Program-made: the position numbers and the translations under genes | DNA from: Companilactobacillus tucceti DSM 20183 | Lineage (GTDB): Bacteria; Bacillota; Bacilli; Lactobacillales; Lactobacillaceae | DNA length: 64,000 nucleotides | Direction: 5' to 3' | NCBI RefSeq assembly: GCF_001434665.1 | Contig: NZ_AZDG01000002.1 | Span: forward strand, 83,879 to 147,878 | The notes under the pieces: generated by a model | Told to the model about the DNA's origin: nothing | The model's input: the letters and a program-made list of their open reading frames with translations, nothing else | Databases searched by the model: none | Shown: piece by piece, positions 55,981-63,463 of the stretch | How the letters are laid out: every line of letters starts with the position of its first letter | Numbering within the stretch: the stretch's first letter is position 1

Positions 55981-56916
55981 ATGACTAAAGAAAAAGAATT
56001 AGTTTTTGGACACAAAAATCCTGATACAGATGCTGTTGTCGCAGCTATCTCATATTCATACTTACAAAATAAATTAGGTTTCAACACAGAAGCTGTTGCA
56101 TTGGGTGAACCTAATGAAGAAACAAAGTATGTTTTTGATAAATTTGATGCTAAATATCCTCGTGTAATTTCAGCTGCTAACGGTGAAGTTAAGTCAGTTA
56201 TGCTTGTTGATCATAATGAAAAGCAACAAAGTTTAGATGATATTGATGATTTAACAGTTACACATGTTGTTGATCACCACAGAATTGCTAATTTTGAAAC
56301 AGCAAATCCACTATTTTATCGTGCTCAACCAGTTGGATGCACAAGCACAATTCTTTGGGAAATGTACGCAGAAGAAGATGTTGAAGTACCATCTGAACTT
56401 GCAGGTTTGATGGCTTCTGCAATCATCTCAGATACACTTCTATTGAAGTCACCTACAACAACTGATGAAGATAAGGCTGCTTTGAAGAGCCTTGCAGAAA
56501 CTGCTGGTATTGACTATGAATCATATGGACTTGACATGCTAAAGGCAGGAACAAACCTTGACAGTAAGTCAACTAAAGAATTGATCGATATGGATGCTAA
56601 GAGTTTTGATATGAATGGTAATAGCGTACGTATTGCGCAAGTAAATACCGTTGATATTGCTGACACGTTGAAGAGAGAATCAGAATTTACTGCTGATATT
56701 AAGGCAGAAAATGAAAAAGAGGGTTACAATCTTTTCATTCTACTAATCACAAACATCCTAACAAGTGATACAAAAGGCCTAGTTTTAGGTGATGAAAACG
56801 CTATCTCAACTTTCGAAAAATCACTTAATACAAAAGTTGAAGATAACAAGGCATCATTACCTGGAGTTGTTTCTCGTAAGAAACAAGTTGTTCCTCCATT
56901 GAATGAAAACTTCTAA
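55981..56916 (+). CDS. ppaC: Manganese-dependent inorganic pyrophosphatase
   Basis: Family II (DHH) pyrophosphatase, splitting pyrophosphate to drive biosynthesis. It has 311 residues. The Mn-binding motif GHKNPDTDAVVAA includes His11, Asp15 and Asp17. The DHH signature is VVDHHRI, about residues 97-103. The C-terminal DHHA2 domain ends with SRKKQVVPPL, the substrate-binding SRKKQ motif. AAAGGGG is the ribosome binding site. Codon usage is that of a highly expressed gene, unlike the LysR gene 21 bp upstream, so a separate promoter is likely. Confidence 0.97.
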   Translation: MTKEKELVFGHKNPDTDAVVAAISYSYLQNKLGFNTEAVALGEPNEETKYVFDKFDAKYPRVISAANGEVKSVMLVDHNEKQQSLDDIDDLTVTHVVDHHRIANFETANPLFYRAQPVGCTSTILWEMYAEEDVEVPSELAGLMASAIISDTLLLKSPTTTDEDKAALKSLAETAGIDYESYGLDMLKAGTNLDSKSTKELIDMDAKSFDMNGNSVRIAQVNTVDIADTLKRESEFTADIKAENEKEGYNLFILLITNILTSDTKGLVLGDENAISTFEKSLNTKVEDNKASLPGVVSRKKQVVPPLNENF

Positions 56917-56999
56917 TAACGTTCTTTTACCAAGTATTTTATGAAAATTATATAATCAAATAATTATCAAATTTATTTGTGAAAATAGAACCTATTTTC

Positions 57000-57028
57000 T
57001 TGAAAACGTTATCTTATATATGTATAAT
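57000..57028 (+). promoter_or_regulatory. Promoter of the glucose-uptake gene with overlapping cre site
   Basis: TTGAAA at 57000-57005 and TATAAT at 57023-57028, spacer 17 bp. TGAAAACGTTATCT at 57001-57014 matches the cre consensus at 13 of 14 positions and covers the -35, so CcpA would repress. Confidence 0.65.
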
Positions 57029-57040
57029 ATTTTTATCGTC

Positions 57041-57076
57041 AAAACTGCTAGATTTTTTCGAAATCTAGCAGTTTTT
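57041..57076 (+). terminator. Hairpin at the expected 5' end of the glcU mRNA
   Basis: Perfect 15-bp stem AAAACTGCTAGATTT at 57041-57055 and its complement at 57061-57075, plus T run. It looks like an intrinsic terminator (for ppaC) but lies downstream of the promoter at 57000-57028, so it would also sit at the start of the glcU transcript. Confidence 0.75.
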
Positions 57077-57114
57077 ATGTGTGACGTTTTTATTTAAGAA
57101 AAAGGAGTTTTTAA

Positions 57115-58002
57115 ATGAATGCATTAAATATATTAATTGGGTTAGTTCCAATGATTGGTTGGGGACTATTTCCAGTCCTAACTGGTAAATTTGGTGGTAA
57201 ACCAATTAATCAAATACTTGGAGCTACATATGGAACATTGATCATGGCTATAGTCGTGGCCCTTGTCAAACAAACTCCGATTATTGGCGGTAAAGAATTT
57301 CTATTTACATTCATTTCAGGTGCATGTTGGTCCTTAGGCCAAATCTTAGTATTCTATGCCTTTACTGAAATGGGAGTTTCTAGAACAATGCCTATTTCAA
57401 CCGGATTTCAATTGATTGGTGCTTCGCTTTGGGGTGTTCTTGTGTTAGGTGAATGGTCTAAGACAAGTTCAAAGATGATTGGATTCTTTTCAATTTTATT
57501 GATCATCGTTGGTGTTTACTTAACAACATATGGTGAGAATAAAACAAAAGAAAGTGGATCAAGCGCTGTCAAGGGTGTTATCTTAGTATTATTTGCAGAA
57601 GCAGGATACTTAGGATATTCAGCATTTCCTCAAGCAATCGATGTAGATGGTTTCCAAGCATTTCTACCACAAGCATTAGGTATGGCGGTTGTTGCAACTA
57701 TTTTTGCTCTTGTAACTAAGAGTAATAGAGTTTCAAAACCATTTACCACAAAGAGCTCATATACTAATATAATTAGTGGTTTCTTCTTTGCTCTTGCTGC
57801 ATTGACATATCTAATATCAGCTCGTCCAGATGTTAATGGTTTAGCAACAGGATTTACCTTATCTCAGATGAGTGTTATTATCGCTACTTTAGGTGGCATT
57901 TACGTGTTACATGAAAAGAAAACAAAAAAAGAAATGGTTGCAGTATTATCAGGTTTAGCTTTGGTTGTTGTAGCCGGAATTATTACAGCATTTATTAAAT
58001 AA
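57115..58002 (+). CDS. GRP-type glucose/ribose uptake permease (GlcU/RbsU-like)
   Basis: A 295-residue, ten-helix membrane transporter of the GRP/DMT superfamily, as in Bacillus GlcU and Lactobacillus RbsU. The start IGLVPMIGWGLFPVLTGKFGG and the repeat helix SGACWSLGQILVFYAFTEMGVSR with the MPISTGFQL motif are typical. It carries sugar by proton symport without phosphorylation, so a glucokinase or ribokinase elsewhere is needed. Glucose is the best guess and ribose is possible. AAAAAGGAG precedes the ATG. The cre site over the -35 suggests it is repressed when PTS sugars are abundant. Confidence 0.85.
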   Translation: MNALNILIGLVPMIGWGLFPVLTGKFGGKPINQILGATYGTLIMAIVVALVKQTPIIGGKEFLFTFISGACWSLGQILVFYAFTEMGVSRTMPISTGFQLIGASLWGVLVLGEWSKTSSKMIGFFSILLIIVGVYLTTYGENKTKESGSSAVKGVILVLFAEAGYLGYSAFPQAIDVDGFQAFLPQALGMAVVATIFALVTKSNRVSKPFTTKSSYTNIISGFFFALAALTYLISARPDVNGLATGFTLSQMSVIIATLGGIYVLHEKKTKKEMVAVLSGLALVVVAGIITAFIK

Positions 58003-58006
58003 AAAT

Positions 58007-58039
58007 AAGCCATATCAGAATATTCTGATATGGCTTTTT
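58007..58039 (+). terminator. Terminator of the glucose-uptake gene
   Basis: Stem AAGCCATATCAGA with TCTGATATGGCTT around ATAT, followed by T run. Confidence 0.92.
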
Positions 58040-58252
58040 ATTTGTCAGGGAATTGATGGAATTTATTGATATTTAAAATTTATACAAATTAATCTTAAAA
58101 TTGGGAGGGATTATCATTTAACAATCGAGGGGGGAAATTAAATGATATATATATTTAAGGAGTATTCAGTCAGATAAGAGATTCATTTATCCTATCTGAC
58201 AAGGACAATATAATACCATTTCGGTGAAAAGTAAAATAATATGTTTAAACAA
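58040..58252. other. Intergenic region with a tiny open frame and a hairpin
   Basis: No full gene. A very strong ribosome binding site, GAGGGGGG at 58127-58134, precedes an ATG at 58142 opening an 11-codon frame (MIYIFKEYSVR) ending at 58177. An inverted repeat, GTCAGATA at 58169-58176 and TATCTGAC at 58193-58200, overlaps its stop. No gene follows on the plus strand, and the LOG gene ends convergently at 58253. Confidence 0.4.
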
Positions 58253-58816
58253 TTAAAAATGCCTGATTGCTGGTGTTTTGTAATTTATTATGAATTCACC
58301 TATTTCGTCTAATGAATCAGAGAATAATAAAGATTTTCTAGCGTATTTATCTAAAAATCCATTATCCGTCATAGTATCAAAGAAGTTTTCCAGGCTATCG
58401 TAGTAATGATCTACATTATAAAAAATACATGGATTATTGTTATCCCCAATTCTTGTCCAAGAATAAGCCTCAGATATTTCTTCTAATGTACCAGGTCCAC
58501 CAGGTAAAGCTATGCTAGCGATAGATTCGTTTAGCATTCTAGTTTTTCTAGTATCCATACTGTCAACTATATCTAGTTTGGAGAGCTTATTATGTGATAA
58601 TTTTCTATCATACAAGGTTTTAGTAATAATTCCATGTACGTATCCATTATCCTTAAGTACCGTATTAGCGATTATTCCCATAAGTCCGTGTTGTCCGCCA
58701 CCGTAAGTCAGACCATAGTTATTTTGAACGATCCAGTGTCCTAAATTAATTGTTCCTTGTTCAAATACTTTTTTATTACCTGATGAGGCACCGCAGTATA
58801 CAGCAATTTTTTTCAT
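58253..58816 (-). CDS. LOG-family nucleoside-5'-monophosphate phosphoribohydrolase
   Basis: A 187-residue Rossmann-fold protein of the LOG/TIGR00730 family. The signatures are YCGASSGNK at the start, YGGGQHGLMG (residues 38-47) and LPGGPGTLEEISEA with the catalytic Glu. LOG proteins hydrolyse N6-substituted AMP to free base and ribose-5-phosphate; in bacteria some act on AMP or are called lysine-decarboxylase-like by error. It is third in the minus-strand run adaA, pseudo-recombinase, LOG, with only 5 bp to the gene before it, so it is probably cotranscribed with adaA. A role in clearing modified nucleotides is inference. Confidence 0.88.
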   Translation of the reverse strand: MKKIAVYCGASSGNKKVFEQGTINLGHWIVQNNYGLTYGGGQHGLMGIIANTVLKDNGYVHGIITKTLYDRKLSHNKLSKLDIVDSMDTRKTRMLNESIASIALPGGPGTLEEISEAYSWTRIGDNNNPCIFYNVDHYYDSLENFFDTMTDNGFLDKYARKSLLFSDSLDEIGEFIINYKTPAIRHF

Positions 58817-58821
58817 ATAAA

Positions 58822-59658
58822 CTACTCCTTTTTTAGCGTGAAATTTGTTTCTCTTTTTAGACGACGATAGTACAAAATAGATGCCGTATCTAATGCATCT
58901 AGTGCTCTTTGTTGATCTTTAGAAATTTGTTTTGTGCTTAATGCTATCAAGATAAACGTGGTGTAAAGTTTTTTAGGGGATAGGTCTAATGATAATTCTT
59001 GACTATCGTTTTTTAAGTCACGGTGTAATGCTGGGACAGATAGTAATGGCGTGTTTGCAGCCTTATTTCGATTAAGAAACAAATTATCATCATGCCAGTA
59101 TGACTTATAAGGTTCTATGAATGCTTGATAAATATTTAAAAAGCGTTTTTCAAATTGGGCAAATTCTAAATTTTTAAACTTTTTATAGAAATCCGGAGCA
59201 AGTGCCTCTTTGTAATTAAATCCTTTAGAAATAATTAAAATGAGAAGTCGAGTATAAACGCTTATTTCTTTATTTAAATATTTCGGCAATTCTAAAAATA
59301 CCTCTATCGGAAAATCCGACTGTTTAGGAACAGTGACACTATTAACATATAATGTCGGAATTTCGATGGATTTTTTTATGCCAAAAATGTACTTAAAGTA
59401 GACGTTCAAGTTGCTGATGACTTTATTTACTGTACTGGGACTTAATTCAAGATTTGTCAGCATAAAATTTTTGAACTCTCTGACATCTAATTCATGAACA
59501 TCTTTTATATCTTCAGTAATTTTATATTCGGCATTGTGTTCAATTACAAAGGCAAAGAAGTCATTTAACGAATTAGTATATTCAATATTGGCTCTTTTTG
59601 ATATGTTCCTAGTTTTTAAATAGGCATCAAAGCCTACTTTATAAGGTATTTTAACCAT
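58822..59658 (-). CDS. Tyrosine-recombinase-like protein lacking catalytic residues
   Basis: A 278-residue protein. Residues 9-95 form a phage-integrase SAM-like core-binding domain (AYLKTRNISKRANIEYTNSL, NKVISNLNVYFKYIF). The C-terminal part aligns by eye with XerC/D without gaps around the motifs, but the active site is gone. The Arg of TGLRVSE is Asn148 (SKGFNYKEA), the His and Arg of HTLRH are Lys229 and Tyr232 (SPKKLYTTF), and the second His is Ala255. Only the Tyr264 position is kept. The start ATG 59658 has AAAGGAG and overlaps the adaA end by 8 bp. It may be a DNA-binding or structural derivative; function unknown. Confidence 0.7.
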   Translation of the reverse strand: MVKIPYKVGFDAYLKTRNISKRANIEYTNSLNDFFAFVIEHNAEYKITEDIKDVHELDVREFKNFMLTNLELSPSTVNKVISNLNVYFKYIFGIKKSIEIPTLYVNSVTVPKQSDFPIEVFLELPKYLNKEISVYTRLLILIISKGFNYKEALAPDFYKKFKNLEFAQFEKRFLNIYQAFIEPYKSYWHDDNLFLNRNKAANTPLLSVPALHRDLKNDSQELSLDLSPKKLYTTFILIALSTKQISKDQQRALDALDTASILYYRRLKRETNFTLKKE

Positions 59659-60220
59659 AAATATCTCCTTTAACTTTGCTTCTAAATTCACTTGGGGTAA
59701 TTCCAGTTTCTTTTTTAAAAAAAGTCATAAAGTATGTGTCACTGGAAAAGCCACTTTGCAATGAAATATTATTAATAGTTAGTTCTGTATCCTTTAACAA
59801 ATTCTTTGCGTAATTTAATCTGATCTCACTTAAATAGGTTAGGGGAGTCTTGTTAACCATTTTTTTAAAAGTTCTCTGTAAATAATAGGGACTACTATGG
59901 CAATCTTCCGCAATTATATTAAGAGTGAGTTTTCTTTTGAAATTCTTCTTAAGATAAGACTCTATTTGAATTATCCATTCGTCATTGGATACTTTAATAC
60001 CAGTAGGATGACATCTTTTGCAAGGGCGAAATCCTAATTTCATAGCCTCACTAACTGTTTTAAAAATTACTACATTATCTTTTTTTGGACTCTTAGAACT
60101 GCATGAAGGTTTGCAAAATATCTTAGTTGAAGTTACCCCATAATAAAAGTTACCATCTAGTCTATTATCGTTTGTTATAATTGCATTCCATCTTTTTTGA
60201 GTCAGCAAGTATTTTTTCAT
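59651..60220 (-). CDS. adaA: AdaA: methylphosphotriester repair protein and transcriptional activator
   Basis: A 189-residue sensor of DNA alkylation. The N-terminal zinc domain (about 1-75) has four ligand cysteines Cys36, Cys40, Cys67 and Cys70 (FCKPSC, FRPCKRC); Cys36 should accept the methyl group from methylphosphotriesters. Residues 85-185 are an AraC-type double HTH (DCHSSPYYLQRTFKKMV and SLQSGFSSDTYFMTFFKKETGITPSEF, conserved by position). When methylated it activates alkylation-repair genes. The ATG at 60220 has GGAG upstream; a longer frame to 60241 is less likely. It is divergent from ogt, 76 bp apart. A TTGTAA/TATAAT pair (16-bp spacer) drives it. Confidence 0.93.
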   Translation of the reverse strand: MKKYLLTQKRWNAIITNDNRLDGNFYYGVTSTKIFCKPSCSSKSPKKDNVVIFKTVSEAMKLGFRPCKRCHPTGIKVSNDEWIIQIESYLKKNFKRKLTLNIIAEDCHSSPYYLQRTFKKMVNKTPLTYLSEIRLNYAKNLLKDTELTINNISLQSGFSSDTYFMTFFKKETGITPSEFRSKVKGDIYG

Positions 60221-60296
60221 AACACTCCAATTAAAAAGCAAGATTTTTAAGTGAATTATAGCATATAATAAACCTATTACAAAGCAGGTGTATAGA
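60221..60296. promoter_or_regulatory. Divergent adaA-ogt promoter region
   Basis: A 76-bp region holding back-to-back promoters. On the minus strand, TTGTAA and TATAAT are spaced 16 bp for adaA. On the plus strand, TATAAT at 60264-60269 serves ogt with a poor -35. It is the natural place for an AdaA-binding site, but I cannot assign one from sequence. Confidence 0.5.
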
Positions 60297-60803
60297 ATGA
60301 CAAAAGATATCTTTTATTCTAAAACAAAAATTAACAATAGATTTTATTTAATAGCGTCAACTGTAGATGGATTAGTATTCGTTGGTTGTCAAAATGGCAA
60401 TATGGACGAACTGAAAAGCTTTTTCAAGAAAGAAAAGCTGGTTTATGATGAAAAGAAAAATGAACCTTATGTAATAGAACTTGAAGAATATTTAAGCGGA
60501 AAAAGAAAAGAATTTGATTTTAATTTAGATGTTACTGGTACAGAATTTCAAATGAAAGTTTGGCAGCAATTAAGAAAAATACCTTATGGGAGTTTGAGTA
60601 ATTATTCTAAAATTGCTACGCAAATTGGCAACCCTAAGGCTGTTAGGGCCGTTGGAACCGCCATTGGAAGAAATCCAGTGTCGATTATTGTTCCATGTCA
60701 TCGGGTTTTATCAAAAAATGGAAGTTTGGGCGGATATCGTGGTGGATTACCAATGAAAAGGGAATTATTGAATCTGGAAAAAGAGGTAAGTGAACATGTC
60801 TAA
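60297..60803 (+). CDS. ogt: Methylated-DNA-protein-cysteine methyltransferase
   Basis: Suicide repair enzyme that takes methyl groups from O6-methylguanine. The protein is 168 residues. The methyl acceptor is Cys134 in IIVPCHRV. FQMKVWQQLRKIPYG (about 85-98) and NPKAVRAVGTAIGRNP with the arginine finger are conserved. The ATG at 60297 sits behind CAGGTG; a GTG at 60288 is less likely. Divergent from adaA, so it is the expected AdaA target, equivalent to Bacillus adaB. The HAD phosphatase gene overlaps its end. Confidence 0.94.
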   Translation: MTKDIFYSKTKINNRFYLIASTVDGLVFVGCQNGNMDELKSFFKKEKLVYDEKKNEPYVIELEEYLSGKRKEFDFNLDVTGTEFQMKVWQQLRKIPYGSLSNYSKIATQIGNPKAVRAVGTAIGRNPVSIIVPCHRVLSKNGSLGGYRGGLPMKRELLNLEKEVSEHV

Positions 60804-61569
60804 ATTCAAATTAGCTTTTTTTGATATTGATGGAACTCTTGCAAAACACAGTGATCCAAATCACATAACAAAAATGATCGATAGAGTACCTCAATCGACT
60901 AAATCTGCTATAGAACAGTTAAAAATTTCTGGAATTGAACCTGTAATTGCTACGGGAAGAAATCACGGTATGATTAAAAATCTTTTAGATTCTTTAAAAA
61001 TAGATAGTTTTATAGCTAATAACGGGCGATATGTTGTATTTAAAGATCAAAAAATAGTTCATGATACATTTACAAAAGAACAGGTAAAAAATATAGTTGC
61101 ATATTTTAATCAAAGACAAATATCCTATTGTTTTGAAACCTGTGATCATTTATTTATAAATGAAAATTCAAATTTCTTAGATGATGGGTCTATGGGACTT
61201 GAAAAAATAGAGGATAATGTCATTCCTGATGGAATCATTCAGATGATTGTTAGAAGTGGTAAACCTTTTGAAGTGCCAATTGACGGTATACAGTCCGTAA
61301 AAGTAGCGCCGAAGGTTTATGACATTACTATGGCTAATTCAAATAAAGCGGTAGGTATTAATAAAATTTTACCTGCTATGAACATAAAACCAGAAGAAAC
61401 ATTAGCTTTTGGTGATGAAGAGAATGATATAGAAATGTTTGGTGCTGTTGGTTTTTCAGTTGCTATGGGGAACGGTACTAAAAAAATAAAGTCATTAGCT
61501 GATTATGTTACCGATTCTGTTGATAATGATGGAATATGGAATGCATGCAAGTATTTGAAATTATTTTAG
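60796..61569 (+). CDS. HAD-family (Cof-type) phosphatase
   Basis: A 257-residue HAD hydrolase with motif I DIDGT (nucleophile Asp10) and motif IV GDEENDIEMF near residue 210, plus a Cof-like cap between them. The substrate is unknown; sugar phosphates, nucleotides or flavin phosphates are usual for the group. The ATG at 60796 is preceded by AGAGGT and lies inside the end of ogt, overlapping by 8 bp, so it is translationally coupled to the alkyltransferase. Confidence 0.88.
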   Translation: MSKFKLAFFDIDGTLAKHSDPNHITKMIDRVPQSTKSAIEQLKISGIEPVIATGRNHGMIKNLLDSLKIDSFIANNGRYVVFKDQKIVHDTFTKEQVKNIVAYFNQRQISYCFETCDHLFINENSNFLDDGSMGLEKIEDNVIPDGIIQMIVRSGKPFEVPIDGIQSVKVAPKVYDITMANSNKAVGINKILPAMNIKPEETLAFGDEENDIEMFGAVGFSVAMGNGTKKIKSLADYVTDSVDNDGIWNACKYLKLF

Positions 61570-61627
61570 AGTTTATTCAATTAGTGATATTCTATTAACT
61601 GTATTCTAAAAATAAGGAGTTTTTAAG

Positions 61628-63439
61628 TTGAACGATCCACAGTCCATATTAAAATCAACTTTTGGTTACGATGACTTTCGAAATGGCCAAAGAGATATAA
61701 TCGATCGAGTCTTATCAGGTAAAAGATCCTTGGGTATTATGCCCACAGGTGGTGGTAAGTCTATTTGTTATCAGATACCCGCTGTTATGTTTTCAGGATT
61801 AACCTTAGTTATATCTCCATTGATTTCTTTGATGAAGGATCAAGTGGATAGCTTAAATGAATTAAATATTCCGGCTACTTTTATTAATAGTACTTTGGAA
61901 TATCACGATTTAGAGGAAAGAATGCGCTATATTGAATCAGGTGCAGTCAAACTTTTATATGCAGCTCCTGAAAAAATAGAAAATCCCGATTTTTACAGTT
62001 GGTTATCACAATTGCCAATTGATTTAGTAGCAATTGATGAAGCTCACGTTCTATCCTCATGGGGACATGATTTTAGACCCAGTTATTTAAACATAATTCA
62101 ACCCTTGAATGAATTACCTAGTCAACCGGCCTGGTTAGCATTGACTGCTACTGCAACCAATCAGGTTCAAGAAGATTTGATGTCTATATTAAATGTTAAA
62201 GAAGAAAATGTTATCAAAACTGGATTTGCTAGGACCAATTTAGCATTAAAAGTTGAAAGAGGCGTTGATAAGTTTTCATATGTTTTAAACTATGTTAAAT
62301 CTCATGCCAAAGAATCCGGCATAATTTATGCCGGACGAAGAAAAGACGTTGATAAATTATATGACTTTTTAAAAGATCGTGGAGTAAATGTCGGAAAATA
62401 TCATGCCGGATTGAGTGATAAGGAAAGACATGATCAGCAAGAAGATTTCTTATTTGATAAAGTCGACGTGATTATTGCTACCAATGCTTTTGGAATGGGT
62501 ATTAATAAAACAAACGTTAGATATGTATTACATTTTACTATTCCTGGAACTATTGAAAATTATTATCAAGAAGTAGGAAGGGCCGGACGTGATGGCCTTC
62601 CTGCTGAAGCAGTTCTGTTATACACTCCTGCCGATTTGAGGCTTCATATGTTCTTTATTGAGCAGTCAGAAGCAGATGATGAGTATAAACAAAGTTTGAA
62701 TATTAAATTAAGAAAAATGAATCAATATGCTAAAACTGAAAAATGTTTAATGCAGTTTATTTTGAATTATTTTGGAGAAAAAACAACTCAAGTCTGTGGA
62801 CACTGTTCTAACTGTTTGGATAATCGTGAGATTACAGATGTAACTAAAGATGCACAAAAGATATTGAGCTGCGTGGTCAGAATGAGACAAAATTACGGTA
62901 AAAAGACAATTTCACGTGTGCTGGCTGGTAAAGATGATGTCGCAAATGATTGGCATAACTTTGGACAATTGCCCACGTTTGGGTTATTAAAGGATTGGAC
63001 GTTAAAATCAATAAATGAATTTATCGATTTTTTGGTAGCAAATGTTTTTTTGAGTACGACTAATGGCCTCTATCCAGTTCTAAAGTTAACTGAAAGTGGA
63101 GCGATGGCTCTTAAGGGGCATACAGTCGTTGGTCGTAAGAGCCTTGCAATGCCAGAACAAAGAAATTCTATTGTATCGGATGGTAGCTTTGATGAGTCGT
63201 TATTTGAGGAACTACGTAAGTTACGTTTGAAGATAGCTCATGCACAAGATCTACCACCATTTGTAATCTTCTCCGATAAGTCATTAAAAGACATGGCTCA
63301 ACGTTTGCCATCTAATAATAGTGAATTTTTACAAGTTAATGGAGTTGGAAATGCTAAATTAGACAGATATGGTACTAGATTTATGGAAGTTATTAAAAAC
63401 TATCAAAAAGAAGAAAAAAAAGTAACGTCAGAACCTTAA
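61628..63439 (+). CDS. recQ: ATP-dependent DNA helicase RecQ
   Basis: A 3'-5' repair helicase of 603 residues. Motif 0 is FGYDDFRNGQ (residues 12-21), Walker A PTGGGKS (39-45), and the DEAH box is followed by the aromatic-rich loop HVLSSWGHDFRPSY. The zinc site has four cysteines at 373, 390, 393 and 396. A winged-helix RQC region follows, with an HRDC domain from about 520 to 595. The TTG start at 61628 has AAGGAG upstream. It lies 58 bp after the HAD gene, so it may share the ogt promoter or have its own; it ends in a terminator. Confidence 0.95.
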   Translation: MNDPQSILKSTFGYDDFRNGQRDIIDRVLSGKRSLGIMPTGGGKSICYQIPAVMFSGLTLVISPLISLMKDQVDSLNELNIPATFINSTLEYHDLEERMRYIESGAVKLLYAAPEKIENPDFYSWLSQLPIDLVAIDEAHVLSSWGHDFRPSYLNIIQPLNELPSQPAWLALTATATNQVQEDLMSILNVKEENVIKTGFARTNLALKVERGVDKFSYVLNYVKSHAKESGIIYAGRRKDVDKLYDFLKDRGVNVGKYHAGLSDKERHDQQEDFLFDKVDVIIATNAFGMGINKTNVRYVLHFTIPGTIENYYQEVGRAGRDGLPAEAVLLYTPADLRLHMFFIEQSEADDEYKQSLNIKLRKMNQYAKTEKCLMQFILNYFGEKTTQVCGHCSNCLDNREITDVTKDAQKILSCVVRMRQNYGKKTISRVLAGKDDVANDWHNFGQLPTFGLLKDWTLKSINEFIDFLVANVFLSTTNGLYPVLKLTESGAMALKGHTVVGRKSLAMPEQRNSIVSDGSFDESLFEELRKLRLKIAHAQDLPPFVIFSDKSLKDMAQRLPSNNSEFLQVNGVGNAKLDRYGTRFMEVIKNYQKEEKKVTSEP

Positions 63440-63463
63440 TAAGTTAGAATTAAGGTTCTTTTT
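63432..63463 (+). terminator. Terminator of recQ
   Basis: Stem AACCTTAAT with ATTAAGGTT around a short loop, followed by CTTTTTT. Overlaps the recQ stop. Confidence 0.85.
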
